Source: Alphaproteobacteria bacterium
Lineage (GTDB): Bacteria; Pseudomonadota; Alphaproteobacteria; Micavibrionales; Micavibrionaceae
Direction: 5' to 3'
DNA: 21,466 nucleotides
Assembly (NCBI GenBank): GCA_030432775.1
Contig: JAUILO010000023.1
Location: forward strand, 1 to 21,466
This document shows positions 1-7,579 of this stretch, piece after piece. Positions within the stretch are counted from its first letter, which is position 1. Each line of letters begins with the position of its first letter. Under the pieces are notes generated by a model. It did no database searches, was not told the DNA's origin, and was given only the letters and a program-made list of their open reading frames with translations. A program made the translations under genes and the position numbers.

Positions 1-888
1 TTGATCGCTGATGTAATCTTGCGCAAGGCCAAATACAGTTACTGTGGAACCTTGAATAAACGCCCAGTGTGCTTCTTTATCTTCGTTTCTTGCCGTTTGC
101 AGGTATAGGCCTGAGTTATGTGTGCTTGCACGTTCATGCATTGCGCGACAAGCAATGACTACATCTTCGATATTGGGGTTGTTAAACGCTTTTATGGCGG
201 CATCAATGGCAAAATTGTCGGCATCACCTTCGATGAGAGGGGTGTGTTTTACGGTGTTGTCATCATCAGCATGGCGGAACTCATGAAACACAATGTAGTA
301 ATAAAATTCTTCATCGGTAATAGGGATGTTTTCTATTAACTCTTCAGGAATGCCTGTGAATATAGATATTCGTTCTTTTGCTGTTATATCCGGATCAGGC
401 AGTGTAACCATTCCAGTGTTGAATAAGATTTCGTCCAGATTCAGAAAGCCTTTGGTCATATAGGCATTGCCACGATCAAGTAGTGTCGGCACAGTGTTAA
501 ACAGCCCTATGATGGTCGGTAAATCTGTTGCGGAGTGCAATATTCCGGCAAGATTGCGGTGACGAACACGGATTTGTGTATCATCGCTGAGCATAGAGGC
601 AATTTGGGGGTCTAGATTATTTTCGGCCAGAAAGTCTTCGGCGCTTTGGAATTTGGTTCCAAGATATGGTTGCCCAAACACCGTAAATGCCGCGGCGGCA
701 AATAAGCCGCGGTAACTTCTTTTGCGTGTGCCATTTTTACGAATAGCATTAGGGCCGCGTTTTTTTACAGGCGGGAAAATCCATGATCCGGTGGCTTCCA
801 GTGTAATGTTCGTTAGAGTCCCGGCGAGGCTGAAGGCCTTTGCAAGCGGGCTTTTCCCTTTTTTTGTTTCTGGATTATTTTGTCCCAT
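1..888 (-). CDS. Putative zincin-type metalloprotease, 3' end outside the window
   Basis: This open frame has no stop from the ATG at 888 to the left edge (296 codons seen), so the C-terminus is missing. I do not recognise the family. The basic N-terminus (about residues 8-58) is followed by a short hydrophobic stretch near 61-72 that could be a membrane segment. The clearest signal is HEFRH at residues 202-206, a canonical HExxH zinc-binding motif, followed 14 residues later by E220-G-D-A-D224. The spacing and the ExxAD form match the third zinc ligand helix of gluzincin-like peptidases. Catalysis is therefore inferred from motif only; the rest of the protein is too unfamiliar to predict a substrate. 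A promoter-like pair lies 50-78 bases upstream, so the gene is probably transcribed separately from proBA, 167 bp away. The ribosome-binding site is weak (AGGCGACATAA before ATG). Confidence 0.7.
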   Translation of the reverse strand, partial: MGQNNPETKKGKSPLAKAFSLAGTLTNITLEATGSWIFPPVKKRGPNAIRKNGTRKRSYRGLFAAAAFTVFGQPYLGTKFQSAEDFLAENNLDPQIASMLSDDTQIRVRHRNLAGILHSATDLPTIIGLFNTVPTLLDRGNAYMTKGFLNLDEILFNTGMVTLPDPDITAKERISIFTGIPEELIENIPITDEEFYYYIVFHEFRHADDDNTVKHTPLIEGDADNFAIDAAIKAFNNPNIEDVVIACRAMHERASTHNSGLYLQTARNEDKEAHWAFIQGSTVTVFGLAQDYISDQ

Positions 889-937
889 TTATGTCGCCTG
901 TTTATATCGTCTTATTATCTGTTTTTTTAATTATGGA

Positions 938-966
938 AATGTACAGAACTGCACTGTCATTGTCAA
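938..966 (-). promoter_or_regulatory. Candidate sigma70-type promoter for the left-edge gene
   Basis: On the minus strand a perfect -35 hexamer TTGACA (966-961) is followed after 17 bases by TACATT (943-938, 4 of 6 consensus bases). Transcription would begin near 931, leaving a leader of about 43 bases before the ATG at 888. No strong terminator for proA is visible between 1055 and this promoter, so some read-through from proA is possible. Confidence 0.45.
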
Positions 967-1055
967 AGAAAATAGCGTATGGCACCACTTGGGGGTTAAA
1001 AGAGCAGGGGCTGTCGCAAGCATCCTGAGCGAGCGATCGCAGTATTTCGCTGTTT

Positions 1056-2309
1056 TTATCTTATTTGGCCGTTGCCGGTCATAATCCATTTATAGCTAGT
1101 AAGTGGTTCCAGCCCCATGGGCCCGCGTGCATGAAGTTTTTGTGTAGAAATGCCGATTTCTGCACCAAGGCCGAACTCCCCTCCATCGGAAAAGGCTGTT
1201 GATGTGTTGGCCATTACAACGGCGGCGTCAACGCGTTTTAAAAAGCGCTGCTGCGTTTGTGTATCCTCCGCAATAATGGATTCTGTGTGGCCGGAACCGT
1301 GTTTTTGGATGTGGTTTATGGCATCGTCAAACGCAGATACAGTCACCAGATTCATGGTCAGTGCCATAAATTCACTATCCAGCGTGTCTGCTGTGGCTTG
1401 CCCGAGCAGATCTGCGGGGTAGAAAGCTTTTATGGCTTGTCCGGCTTTGTCATCAGCTAGTATTTTGACGCCTTTATCGGCCAATTCTCCTAGAAGAGCG
1501 GGGAGGTCTGAAAGTCTGTCTTCATGGATAAGTAGTGTATCAAGCGCGTTGCAAACACTAACCCTGCGGGTTTTTGCATTGGTGATGATGGTTTTGCCTT
1601 TTTCGGTATCGCCGGTTGTGTCGAAGTAAATATGAACAACGCCTCGTCCTGTTTCAATCACGGGAATGCTTGCGTTTTCACGGACGAAATCAATTAATGC
1701 CTGTGAGCCGCGCGGTATGCATATATCTATCAGGCCGTGGGCTTGTAAAAGGGCTGGCATGTGTTCGCGCGCTGGCGGCATAAGATAGGCGTTAAACGGG
1801 CTAAGGCCGTGATCTTGTAATGTTTGATGGATAAGTTTTACGGTTTGAATATTGCTGTGGTTCGCATCTGTGCCGCCGCGCATAACGCTGGCATTTTGTG
1901 TGCGAAAACAAAGTGAAAACACATCGATCGTGACATTGGGGCGTGCTTCGTAGATAACCGAAACGACGCCGAGTGGAACGCGTTTACGGCAGAGCTGCGC
2001 GCCATTTGGTAATGTGCATTCTTCGATAATGTCATCAACCGGACTAGGCAGCATAGCAACTTTTTCAACATCAGATGCGATGGCGTTCAGCCGTGCTTCG
2101 TTTAAAAGCAGGCGGTCATATAGCGGGTTTTTCTCTTCCATTTTCGCAAGGTCTTGTGCATTTGCGTGTAATATGGACGGAAGGTTTGTACGTAAAACGT
2201 CTGCAAAATCGTTTAATACGGCTTTGATCTGATCTTCGCCAAGATCTTGCAGGGCATAGCTTGCCTCTTTTACTTTTTTGAAATCGTTGATCAGCTCATC
2301 CGTATTCAT
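1056..2309 (-). CDS. proA: Gamma-glutamyl phosphate reductase (ProA)
   Basis: Second enzyme of proline synthesis: NADPH-dependent reduction of gamma-glutamyl phosphate to glutamate-5-semialdehyde, in the cytoplasm, usually in complex with ProB. The aldehyde-dehydrogenase-like fold is recognisable from EARPNVTID, the SVCNALDTLL segment holding the catalytic cysteine (residue 253 from this start) and the C-terminal GPMGLEPLTSYKW. The ATG at 2309 is chosen because AAGGA lies 8 bases upstream and gives 417 residues, the length of the E. coli enzyme; an in-frame ATG at 2327 would add six residues. From memory of the family, two usually conserved spots differ: a Cys-His pair in ETGxGxCHxYVD is Val-His here, and GGKE is GGTD. 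The frame is intact, so I still call it functional. It follows proB by 47 bp, probably as an operon. Confidence 0.95.
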   Translation of the reverse strand: MNTDELINDFKKVKEASYALQDLGEDQIKAVLNDFADVLRTNLPSILHANAQDLAKMEEKNPLYDRLLLNEARLNAIASDVEKVAMLPSPVDDIIEECTLPNGAQLCRKRVPLGVVSVIYEARPNVTIDVFSLCFRTQNASVMRGGTDANHSNIQTVKLIHQTLQDHGLSPFNAYLMPPAREHMPALLQAHGLIDICIPRGSQALIDFVRENASIPVIETGRGVVHIYFDTTGDTEKGKTIITNAKTRRVSVCNALDTLLIHEDRLSDLPALLGELADKGVKILADDKAGQAIKAFYPADLLGQATADTLDSEFMALTMNLVTVSAFDDAINHIQKHGSGHTESIIAEDTQTQQRFLKRVDAAVVMANTSTAFSDGGEFGLGAEIGISTQKLHARGPMGLEPLTSYKWIMTGNGQIR

Positions 2310-2356
2310 TGTATTGGTCCTTGTCATATCTGCTCTTTGGCGCCGGGTTTAACAGG

Positions 2357-3424
2357 TTAACTCTCTATATGTAGGGCGTTATAATGTATAAAGACAGGCT
2401 TGTTCTTTTTTCCGATATAATCTTTGAGGGTTTGGGTGTTATAGCGTGCAAGACCGTGACCGATAATTTTGCCCTTAAGATCACGGATAATCACAACATC
2501 GCCTTTTGTGAAATCTTCGGGCGCTTTTTCTATGCCAACAGGAAGGATGCTGCATGCCTTGCCATCAGCCCGCAGCCTTTCGGCCAGCCCCGCATTGACG
2601 ACGATCTCGCCGCGTGTTTCCTGCACACCTGAAGAAAGCCAGCGCTTAATCGGTTTTTCTTTTTTTTGCGGCTTGATAACAGTGCCGATTTTCTCGCCTT
2701 TAATAATGCGCAGTAATATATCGGGTTCTCTGGCCTTGGCGATATGGGTCTGCACACCGATAAGCGCCATTTTCTTGGCTATGCCTAACTTGCTTTGCAT
2801 GCCGCCGCGCCCAGTGCCTTTCATGGAAAGATCAACTTTGGCAATATCATTGATGCCAAGCTCGGGAATAACCGGCTTGCCTTCAACGGATGTGTCATAT
2901 ACGCCGTCAACATCGCTCAGTATAATCAGGCGATCTGCGCCGATTTGCGTTGCGAGTAATCCGGCAAGTTCATCGTTATCGGTGAACATGAGTTCTTCGA
3001 CCGATATGCTGTCATTTTCGTTGATGACGGGAATAAGGTTGTGCTGACCTAAAAGCTTATCCATCAGACGGCCAATATTGACGCTGTGGCGGCGGAGTTT
3101 GAAGTCGTTTTTTGTTAGTAATATCTGTGCGGCTAACATGTCGTGTTTGGATAAGGCTTTATTATAGCTGTCAATCAGTGATGATTGGCCAAGGCTTGCC
3201 AGTATTTGCTTTTCAAGTACGCGGTCAGTAAAGGTGCTTTTGGTGCTGTTATTGGTCCAGAGCAAGCGACCTGCGCCAACTGCGCCCGAGCTGACAAGTG
3301 CGACAGAGTGTTTTTGGTTTTTAAGTGTAGCGATTTGATCGACAAGAAGCTCGATCATGGATTGATCAAGTGTTTTGTCTTCTGCCATAAGGGAACGCGT
3401 CCCAACCTTTATTACCAGCCGCAT
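2357..3424 (-). CDS. proB: Glutamate 5-kinase (ProB) with C-terminal PUA domain
   Basis: First enzyme of proline synthesis, phosphorylating the gamma-carboxylate of glutamate with ATP and usually feedback-inhibited by proline. The amino-acid kinase domain shows the start MRLVIKVGTRSL, the SSGAVGAGR loop, VINENDS, DNDELAGLLA and GTGRGGMQSK. The last ~80 residues (from about GEIVVNAG to HGLARYN) are a PUA domain as in other ProB proteins. The frame extends upstream to 3520, but those 32 residues (rich in polar and aromatic residues) are not family-like. The ATG at 3424 aligns with the family N-terminus and has GAGAAG seven bases upstream, giving 355 residues. It is divergent from the ArsR-type gene at 3571; the 146-bp interval contains a palindrome and a promoter candidate. 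Confidence 0.95.
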   Translation of the reverse strand: MRLVIKVGTRSLMAEDKTLDQSMIELLVDQIATLKNQKHSVALVSSGAVGAGRLLWTNNSTKSTFTDRVLEKQILASLGQSSLIDSYNKALSKHDMLAAQILLTKNDFKLRRHSVNIGRLMDKLLGQHNLIPVINENDSISVEELMFTDNDELAGLLATQIGADRLIILSDVDGVYDTSVEGKPVIPELGINDIAKVDLSMKGTGRGGMQSKLGIAKKMALIGVQTHIAKAREPDILLRIIKGEKIGTVIKPQKKEKPIKRWLSSGVQETRGEIVVNAGLAERLRADGKACSILPVGIEKAPEDFTKGDVVIIRDLKGKIIGHGLARYNTQTLKDYIGKKNKPVFIHYNALHIES

Positions 3425-3450
3425 AGTAATCTTCTCGTTTTGTAATTTCG

Positions 3451-3467
3451 TCACATATATTATGTGA
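3451..3467. promoter_or_regulatory. 17-bp palindrome in the proB leader, candidate operator
   Basis: TCACATA-TAT-TATGTGA is a perfect 7+7 inverted repeat with a 3-base centre. It lies between the proB promoter candidate and the proB start, about 18-34 bases after the likely transcription start. Size and symmetry fit a dimeric winged-helix repressor, and the divergent ArsR-fold regulator next door is the obvious candidate to bind. Binding is inference only. Confidence 0.45.
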
Positions 3468-3491
3468 TGATTTATGCATCTTGTGCTTTGG

Positions 3492-3520
3492 CTTATAGCT
3501 TGTTTTGTAAAACTCGGCAA
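3492..3520 (-). promoter_or_regulatory. Candidate sigma70-type promoter for proBA
   Basis: On the minus strand TTGCCG (3520-3515, 4 of 6 consensus) is followed after exactly 17 bases by TATAAG (3497-3492, 5 of 6). Transcription would start near 3485 and pass through the palindrome at 3451-3467 before reaching proB at 3424. Confidence 0.45.
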
Positions 3521-3570
3521 TTATTTCATAAAGCTCTTGTAAAATATAACAATTCTAATAGTCTCGATAT

Positions 3571-3870
3571 ATGGAAGCACAACAAGCAGAAAAAGTATTC
3601 GCGGCATTGGGGCAGGAGACACGGTTACAGATCTTGTCATTTCTGGCGCGTTCGGAGAATAATGAAATTGCTGCCGGTGACATTAGCCTTGCGCTCGGCA
3701 TTCCGCAAAATACACTGTCATTTCATTTAAATCATCTGGAGCGTGAGGATTTGCTCAATAGAACGCGAAAAGGGCGCTTTATTATATATAGTCTGAATGC
3801 CAGAAAAGTGGATGAGTTGATTTTATATACAGCCAAGAATCTGCGCCGTGCCGAAGAATCGTCAGAGTAG
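3571..3870 (+). CDS. ArsR-family winged-helix transcriptional regulator
   Basis: A 99-residue protein almost entirely made of an ArsR-type winged helix-turn-helix. The N-terminal helix has AEKVFAALGQETRLQILSFL, the recognition region is ISLALGIPQNTLSFHLNHL, and the wing is NRTRKGRFIIYSL. There are no cysteines in the protein, so the classic metal-sensing ELCVCDL site of ArsR/SmtB is absent; the signal sensed is unknown. It is divergent from proB, and the O-antigen-ligase-like gene starts 18 bp after its stop, so these two are probably co-transcribed. A palindrome in the intergenic region (3451-3467) is a candidate target. I cannot say whether it controls proBA, itself, or the membrane protein downstream. 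Confidence 0.88.
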   Translation: MEAQQAEKVFAALGQETRLQILSFLARSENNEIAAGDISLALGIPQNTLSFHLNHLEREDLLNRTRKGRFIIYSLNARKVDELILYTAKNLRRAEESSE

Positions 3871-3888
3871 CCGGAAAGAAAAGGCGAG

Positions 3889-5202
3889 ATGGCTTTGCTG
3901 CATAAAAATAATCAAACAGATCAGAATAAAGATATTCGGGCAGGTCATGATGCGGGGCATACGACTGCGCATGATAGTGATGTGATGGATATCACGCCGT
4001 GTTGGCTTGGTTATTTTGCGCTTGTCGTTGTCGGTGTATGTATTGTGTTAACGCGCTTATTTGCTTTTGCGCCTGTTATATTGTGTTTGCCGCTGTGTTT
4101 TGTGGTCTTTCAGCACAAACTGTCTGTTCTGCGTGCCTTGAAGGGGCAAAGAATTGTGGTTTTCATATTTTCTGCGCTGATCATTCTTTGTGCGCTAAGT
4201 AGCTTTTGGTCCGTCAATGGTGATGATTCATTGGAAAAGACAATGAAAATGCTGGCTGTAATGGTTCCGTCGCTTTTCCTGTTTGTAATGCTGGGGCAAT
4301 ACCGCATACAAATATTGCCGCGTAATCCTGTGGCTATTCTTGCTTTTTGTGTTCTGATCAGTGCTGTTGCTGTTATAGAGTTTGCCTTTGATTTTCCGTT
4401 GTATCGTTTGGTGCGCGGTTTGAGCGTTGATGAAACGGTGCATAGCATTGTTTGGAATAGTGGGTTGACGGCGATGTGGGTGCTGTTTTTTCCGTTATTA
4501 ATGCGGGCGTTTTCTTTATTGGATGCGCAGCATGATAAAAGAGTATTCTATCTATTGTTTGGTATTCTGGCTGCAATGAGCATGTATCTTCTGGGCGTTA
4601 CCGCCAGCCAGTCCGCCCAACTGGTTTTTGTGGTAGGTTTGCTTACCGCTTTTGTTTTTCCCTATAAATATAAATGGAGCTGGCGCATTTTGGGTTTTGC
4701 CCTAGCGGCTGGCATGGTCGGCGCGCCGTTTATTGCAATTGCGGTTTATGGCTTTATGGATGACGGGTTCAATTTTGCCGAAGGTTCTTTCTTATATAAA
4801 GCGGCTGGCGTGAAGCGATTGGAAATTTGGTATTTCGTCGCAGAAAAAATCATGGAAAACCCATGGTACGGGTTCGGTGTTGAGGCAACGCGTTCTATTG
4901 CATTTGATAATCCTGGGCGTTATTGGCCATCCAATACTGTGTTGCATCCACATAATGCGGCGTTGCAATTATGGCTGGAGTTCGGGATTGTCGGCATTCT
5001 TTTTGGCACGTGTGTGTGTCTTTATATACTTAAGCGCATATCCGGAATTGTTCAGAATAGGTTATCCTGCATGGTTTTGGGCGGGTATGCAGCGTGGTTC
5101 TGTGTTTCAATGACATCATATGGGCTTTGGCAGGGCTGGTTCCTCGGTTTTAGTCTTTTGTGTTGTTCTTTTTTGATCTCCCGTGGTAAGCTTACAGTGT
5201 AA
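3889..5202 (+). CDS. O-antigen ligase/polymerase-family membrane protein (Wzy_C-like)
   Basis: A 437-residue polytopic inner-membrane protein with roughly 11-12 hydrophobic segments after a hydrophilic, His/Asp-rich N-terminus of about 40 residues. The family signature is in the large periplasmic loop near residues 310-365: an Arg-containing KRLEIW segment, NPWYGFGVEA, then LHPHNAALQLWLEFGIVG. The HPHN motif and following hydrophobic helix are typical of WaaL-type O-antigen ligases and related polymerases. These enzymes move undecaprenyl-linked glycans onto lipid A-core or onto growing chains at the periplasmic face. Sequence alone does not separate ligase, polymerase or protein O-glycosylase. 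It sits between the ArsR-type gene (18 bp upstream) and the Dot/Icm block (169 bp downstream); no other glycan genes are in the window. Confidence 0.82.
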   Translation: MALLHKNNQTDQNKDIRAGHDAGHTTAHDSDVMDITPCWLGYFALVVVGVCIVLTRLFAFAPVILCLPLCFVVFQHKLSVLRALKGQRIVVFIFSALIILCALSSFWSVNGDDSLEKTMKMLAVMVPSLFLFVMLGQYRIQILPRNPVAILAFCVLISAVAVIEFAFDFPLYRLVRGLSVDETVHSIVWNSGLTAMWVLFFPLLMRAFSLLDAQHDKRVFYLLFGILAAMSMYLLGVTASQSAQLVFVVGLLTAFVFPYKYKWSWRILGFALAAGMVGAPFIAIAVYGFMDDGFNFAEGSFLYKAAGVKRLEIWYFVAEKIMENPWYGFGVEATRSIAFDNPGRYWPSNTVLHPHNAALQLWLEFGIVGILFGTCVCLYILKRISGIVQNRLSCMVLGGYAAWFCVSMTSYGLWQGWFLGFSLLCCSFLISRGKLTV

Positions 5203-5314
5203 GTTTTTGTTTAACGTATTGATATAATTTGTTAAATATCAGTTGTTTCATATTTATTTCTTCTGAAATCCAGTGCATAAAATTTGATCTATATTTTAGT
5301 AAATAAACACAAAA

Positions 5315-5344
5315 TTAACCTTTCTAAGGGTATATTGGTATAGT
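5315..5344 (+). promoter_or_regulatory. Candidate promoter of the Dot/Icm block
   Basis: TTAACC (5315-5320, 4 of 6 of a -35) and TATAGT (5339-5344, 5 of 6 of a -10) are separated by 18 bases, 28 bases before the start at 5372. GGGAGAG precedes that ATG as ribosome-binding site. The interval is AT-rich and other -10-like words occur (e.g. TATAAT near 5222), so this is only the best-placed candidate. Confidence 0.35.
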
Positions 5345-5371
5345 TATTTAGGTTGGGAGAGTTCTATAAGT

Positions 5372-7015
5372 ATGAATTTTGTTTTGAACAGCAGAAATGT
5401 CTTTAGTAAAAACAATGGTGCGAAACGTAAGTTTGCGCTTGTCCTGTCATCCTTCTTTGCATTTGTATTTCTTTTAAGCACTCCGGCTTTTGCGAGTGAT
5501 GTTCGCGATATTGCCGATAGCGTCACAGGGTCTGCACAAAACTTGCCGGGTGTGATTGCTGTTGCTGCGTATCTAATGGGTATATTGCTCGGCGTACTCG
5601 GTATTATAAAAATTAAAGATAGCGTCGTTAACCCGCAGCAATTCCCACTCAAGGACGGTATTGCGCGTCTTGGCGCTGGTGGTGCGTTATTTGCACTGCC
5701 AATTGTATATGAAGCCATGTTTACGGCGATTAATGGTGGCGGTCTGGCTGATCCGGGCGCCATTATGACAGCAGATTTTAATGCGGCGCTGGGCTTTGTT
5801 GGCCTGAATGATGTGGGTGGTGGTAACCCGCGCTTTAACGACATTCTTAAAAATGTGGCTGAATCGACTAAAACAATCCCTGGTGTTATTATGGCGGTTA
5901 CCTATTTGCTAGGTTTGATCGCTGGTTTTGCCGGAATTTTGAAACTTAAAGAGCATATTGAAAACCCGCAACAGGTCGCTATACGTGAACCTATTGTGCG
6001 TTTTTTGACAGGTGGCGCGTTCTTTGCTCTGCCTATGATTATCGAAGCCTTGCTTGTGTCTGTTGATGATGGATCGGGCGGGTTTAGTCTGGCGAATATC
6101 TTCGGTGCCGGTTTGATGGGGTCGGAGTGGACAGGCGGCACGATTACAGGTTGTGGCGGCGGCGTGGCTGCCGGTACGACAATTGATGTGGTGATTTGTA
6201 ATATCGTGAACGGTACAGAAGCGTTCCCGGCATTCTTGGTTACCGCAGCGTATTTATTCGGTTTATTCTTGGCTGTTTGGGGGATCCTCAAGCTTAGAGA
6301 CCATGTATTAAATCCACAGCAAATTCCTGTTTGGGACGGTATTATGAGAATGCTTGCCGCTGGTGCGTTCTTTGCCTTGCCAATGGTTGTGGAGGCAGCT
6401 CACCGGACAATTACCGAAGGGCTCGGCGCTGTAACCAACTCGGGTGACTCAGGTGCTATTGTCGGTACGGGTCTTGATGCAGTGATGTTCAACTTTGTTG
6501 ACTCGATTTTTGCACCGATGACCGTCCTTATGAATTTCTTCGGTCTTGTTGCTGGTATGATCTTGGTCATGGTGGCTATATCAAGGTTAGTGAAGTCTAC
6601 GCAAGAAGGTGCGCGAGGCCCAGGGGGCATCGGTACAATAATGACTTTTCTTGCAGGCGGCGCTCTGATATCATTCTTACCAATGTTGAATTCTTTCACA
6701 GGTTCTTTGTTCGATGATAATGTGGTGAATACAATACCAGACTTACAGTATACTACAGGTATGGATCCGACAGTGATCGCTCATTCTGAGGCTGTTGTAT
6801 CCGCAATTATTCGCTTTATGATCGTTCTCGGTCTAATTAGTTTTGCCCGCGGTATCTTTATTGTTAGAGGTGTCGCAGAGGGTAATTCACAGGCTTCGCT
6901 GATGGCGGGGGTCACCCATCTTGTGGGTGGCGCGTTGGCAGTAAACCTTGGGCCTCTTGTAAACGCAGTGCAGGAGACCTTAGGACTAAGCGCTTATGGT
7001 GTAGTTTTTAATTAA
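5372..7015 (+). CDS. Dot/Icm inner-membrane protein: three IcmD-like modules fused to an IcmC/DotE-like tail
   Basis: A 547-residue membrane protein that I place in the IcmC(DotE)/IcmD(DotP) group of type IVB secretion proteins. An N-terminal signal peptide ends near residue 41 (STPAFA/S). Three copies of a ~75-residue module follow at about 46-120, 156-230 and 272-347. Each has a helix ending in YL(M/L/F)G, a (K/R)-rich turn with NPQQ, then a second helix with GA(L/F)FALP. The stand-alone IcmD proteins downstream consist of exactly this module. Residues ~374-440 are a more diverged copy, and ~475-540 add another helical pair (FARGIFIVRG, LVGGALAVNLGPL), which together resemble IcmC/DotE. In Legionella, icmC and icmD encode separate proteins of about 190 and 130 residues. 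The position directly before icmD, icmJ and icmB supports the assignment; the exact role of DotE/DotP in the complex is poorly known. Confidence 0.8.
   Translation: MNFVLNSRNVFSKNNGAKRKFALVLSSFFAFVFLLSTPAFASDVRDIADSVTGSAQNLPGVIAVAAYLMGILLGVLGIIKIKDSVVNPQQFPLKDGIARLGAGGALFALPIVYEAMFTAINGGGLADPGAIMTADFNAALGFVGLNDVGGGNPRFNDILKNVAESTKTIPGVIMAVTYLLGLIAGFAGILKLKEHIENPQQVAIREPIVRFLTGGAFFALPMIIEALLVSVDDGSGGFSLANIFGAGLMGSEWTGGTITGCGGGVAAGTTIDVVICNIVNGTEAFPAFLVTAAYLFGLFLAVWGILKLRDHVLNPQQIPVWDGIMRMLAAGAFFALPMVVEAAHRTITEGLGAVTNSGDSGAIVGTGLDAVMFNFVDSIFAPMTVLMNFFGLVAGMILVMVAISRLVKSTQEGARGPGGIGTIMTFLAGGALISFLPMLNSFTGSLFDDNVVNTIPDLQYTTGMDPTVIAHSEAVVSAIIRFMIVLGLISFARGIFIVRGVAEGNSQASLMAGVTHLVGGALAVNLGPLVNAVQETLGLSAYGVVFN
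5507..6412 (+). repeat. Three in-frame IcmD-like modules in the fused protein
   Basis: Coding repeats at about 5507-5731, 5837-6061 and 6185-6412, separated by variable Gly/Asp-rich linkers. The shared core is YLxG...GIxKxK(D/E)...NPQQ...GGA(L/F)FALP(I/M). DNA sequences of the modules are well diverged, so this expansion is older than the icmD gene pair downstream. Confidence 0.85.
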
Positions 7016-7040
7016 TGACAAAAAAAGAGGAGAATATGTC

Positions 7041-7433
7041 ATGTTAAAGAAACTAAAGCGTAACTACAATCTAACTGGTGCAGCTATCGTAGCAGGAACT
7101 CTTGTTGGTTCTACTGATGCTCACGCTAACAACTTCAGTTCGATTGCCGAAAAAATGACTGAGTCTATTGCTAACCTTCCTGGTCTTTTGGCCGCGGTAG
7201 CATACCTATTTGGTATTATTCTCGGTGTGTTGGGTATCTTGAAGATTAAAGATCACGTGGAAAATCCACAGCAGACTCCACTTAAAGATGGTGCAATCCG
7301 TCTGGCAGCTGGTGGTGCGCTGTTCGCGTTGCCTATTATCTTCGAAGCGATGTTCGAAACAATCGGCGACGGTGCCCAGAAAGACATTCAGGCACTTAAC
7401 AAATCAGGTACAGCTGCAGCTCTTGTTAACTAA
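7041..7433 (+). CDS. icmD: IcmD/DotP-like Dot/Icm protein, copy 1
   Basis: A 130-residue protein with an N-terminal hydrophobic signal region ending near the AHA-NN site (residues 28-31). One two-helix module follows: YLFGIILGVLGILKIK, then DHVENPQQ, then GGALFALPIIFEAMFE. This hairpin with a basic turn and NP.Q motif matches Legionella IcmD/DotP (132 residues), a small inner-membrane component of the type IVB apparatus. AGGAG lies 8 bases before the ATG. The gene starts 25 bp after the fused IcmD/IcmC gene and is surely in its operon. It differs from copy 2 at only three residues (3, 6 and a late Ala/Ser), although about 8% of its bases differ. Confidence 0.85.
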   Translation: MLKKLKRNYNLTGAAIVAGTLVGSTDAHANNFSSIAEKMTESIANLPGLLAAVAYLFGIILGVLGILKIKDHVENPQQTPLKDGAIRLAAGGALFALPIIFEAMFETIGDGAQKDIQALNKSGTAAALVN

Positions 7434-7464
7434 TCTGGTTCGCAGCCAAAATCTAAGTTATACT

Positions 7465-7563
7465 ACTTTCGGGCATTCCGCGTTGTTCGCGGGGTGTCTC
7501 CCACTTTTGGTATTGTATCAAAAGGGACAACACACACCTCAGATATCAAAAGATATTTGAATT
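7465..7563 (+). pseudogene. Decayed 5' fragment of icmJ between the two icmD genes
   Basis: The sequence after icmD copy 1 aligns with the first ~110 bases of icmJ: the hairpin region (7471-7499 against 8028-8056), then TCAGATATCA (7539-7548 against 8089-8098), then AAAGATATTTGAA. A 5-base deletion between the last two blocks and a length change of 7 bases before them break the icmJ frame, and no usable start remains. It ends abruptly where the leader of icmD copy 2 begins, marking the duplication junction near 7563. Confidence 0.75.
7471..7499 (+). other. 12-bp RNA hairpin after icmD copy 1
   Basis: GGGCATTCCGCG (7471-7482) pairs with CGCGGGGTGTCT (7488-7499) around the loop TTGTT, using four G-U pairs. 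It has no T-run after it, so it is not a standard terminator. It could stabilise the icmD transcript or slow polymerase. Confidence 0.6.
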
Positions 7564-7579
7564 GAAAGCGAGAAACGTA

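Noticed and set aside
722..1084. Open frame of 120 codons on the plus strand
   Set aside because: It lies mostly antisense to the left-edge gene and its promoter region, has no ribosome-binding site and no protein-like pattern.
2469..3047. 192-codon plus-strand frame inside proB
   Set aside because: Antisense shadow of proB with Ser/Pro-rich, codon-mirror composition; proB is clearly the real gene.
7288..7560. 90-codon frame overlapping the end of icmD copy 1
   Set aside because: The same shifted frame recurs in icmD copy 2 because the DNA was duplicated; it has no start signal and is explained by icmD plus the icmJ relic.
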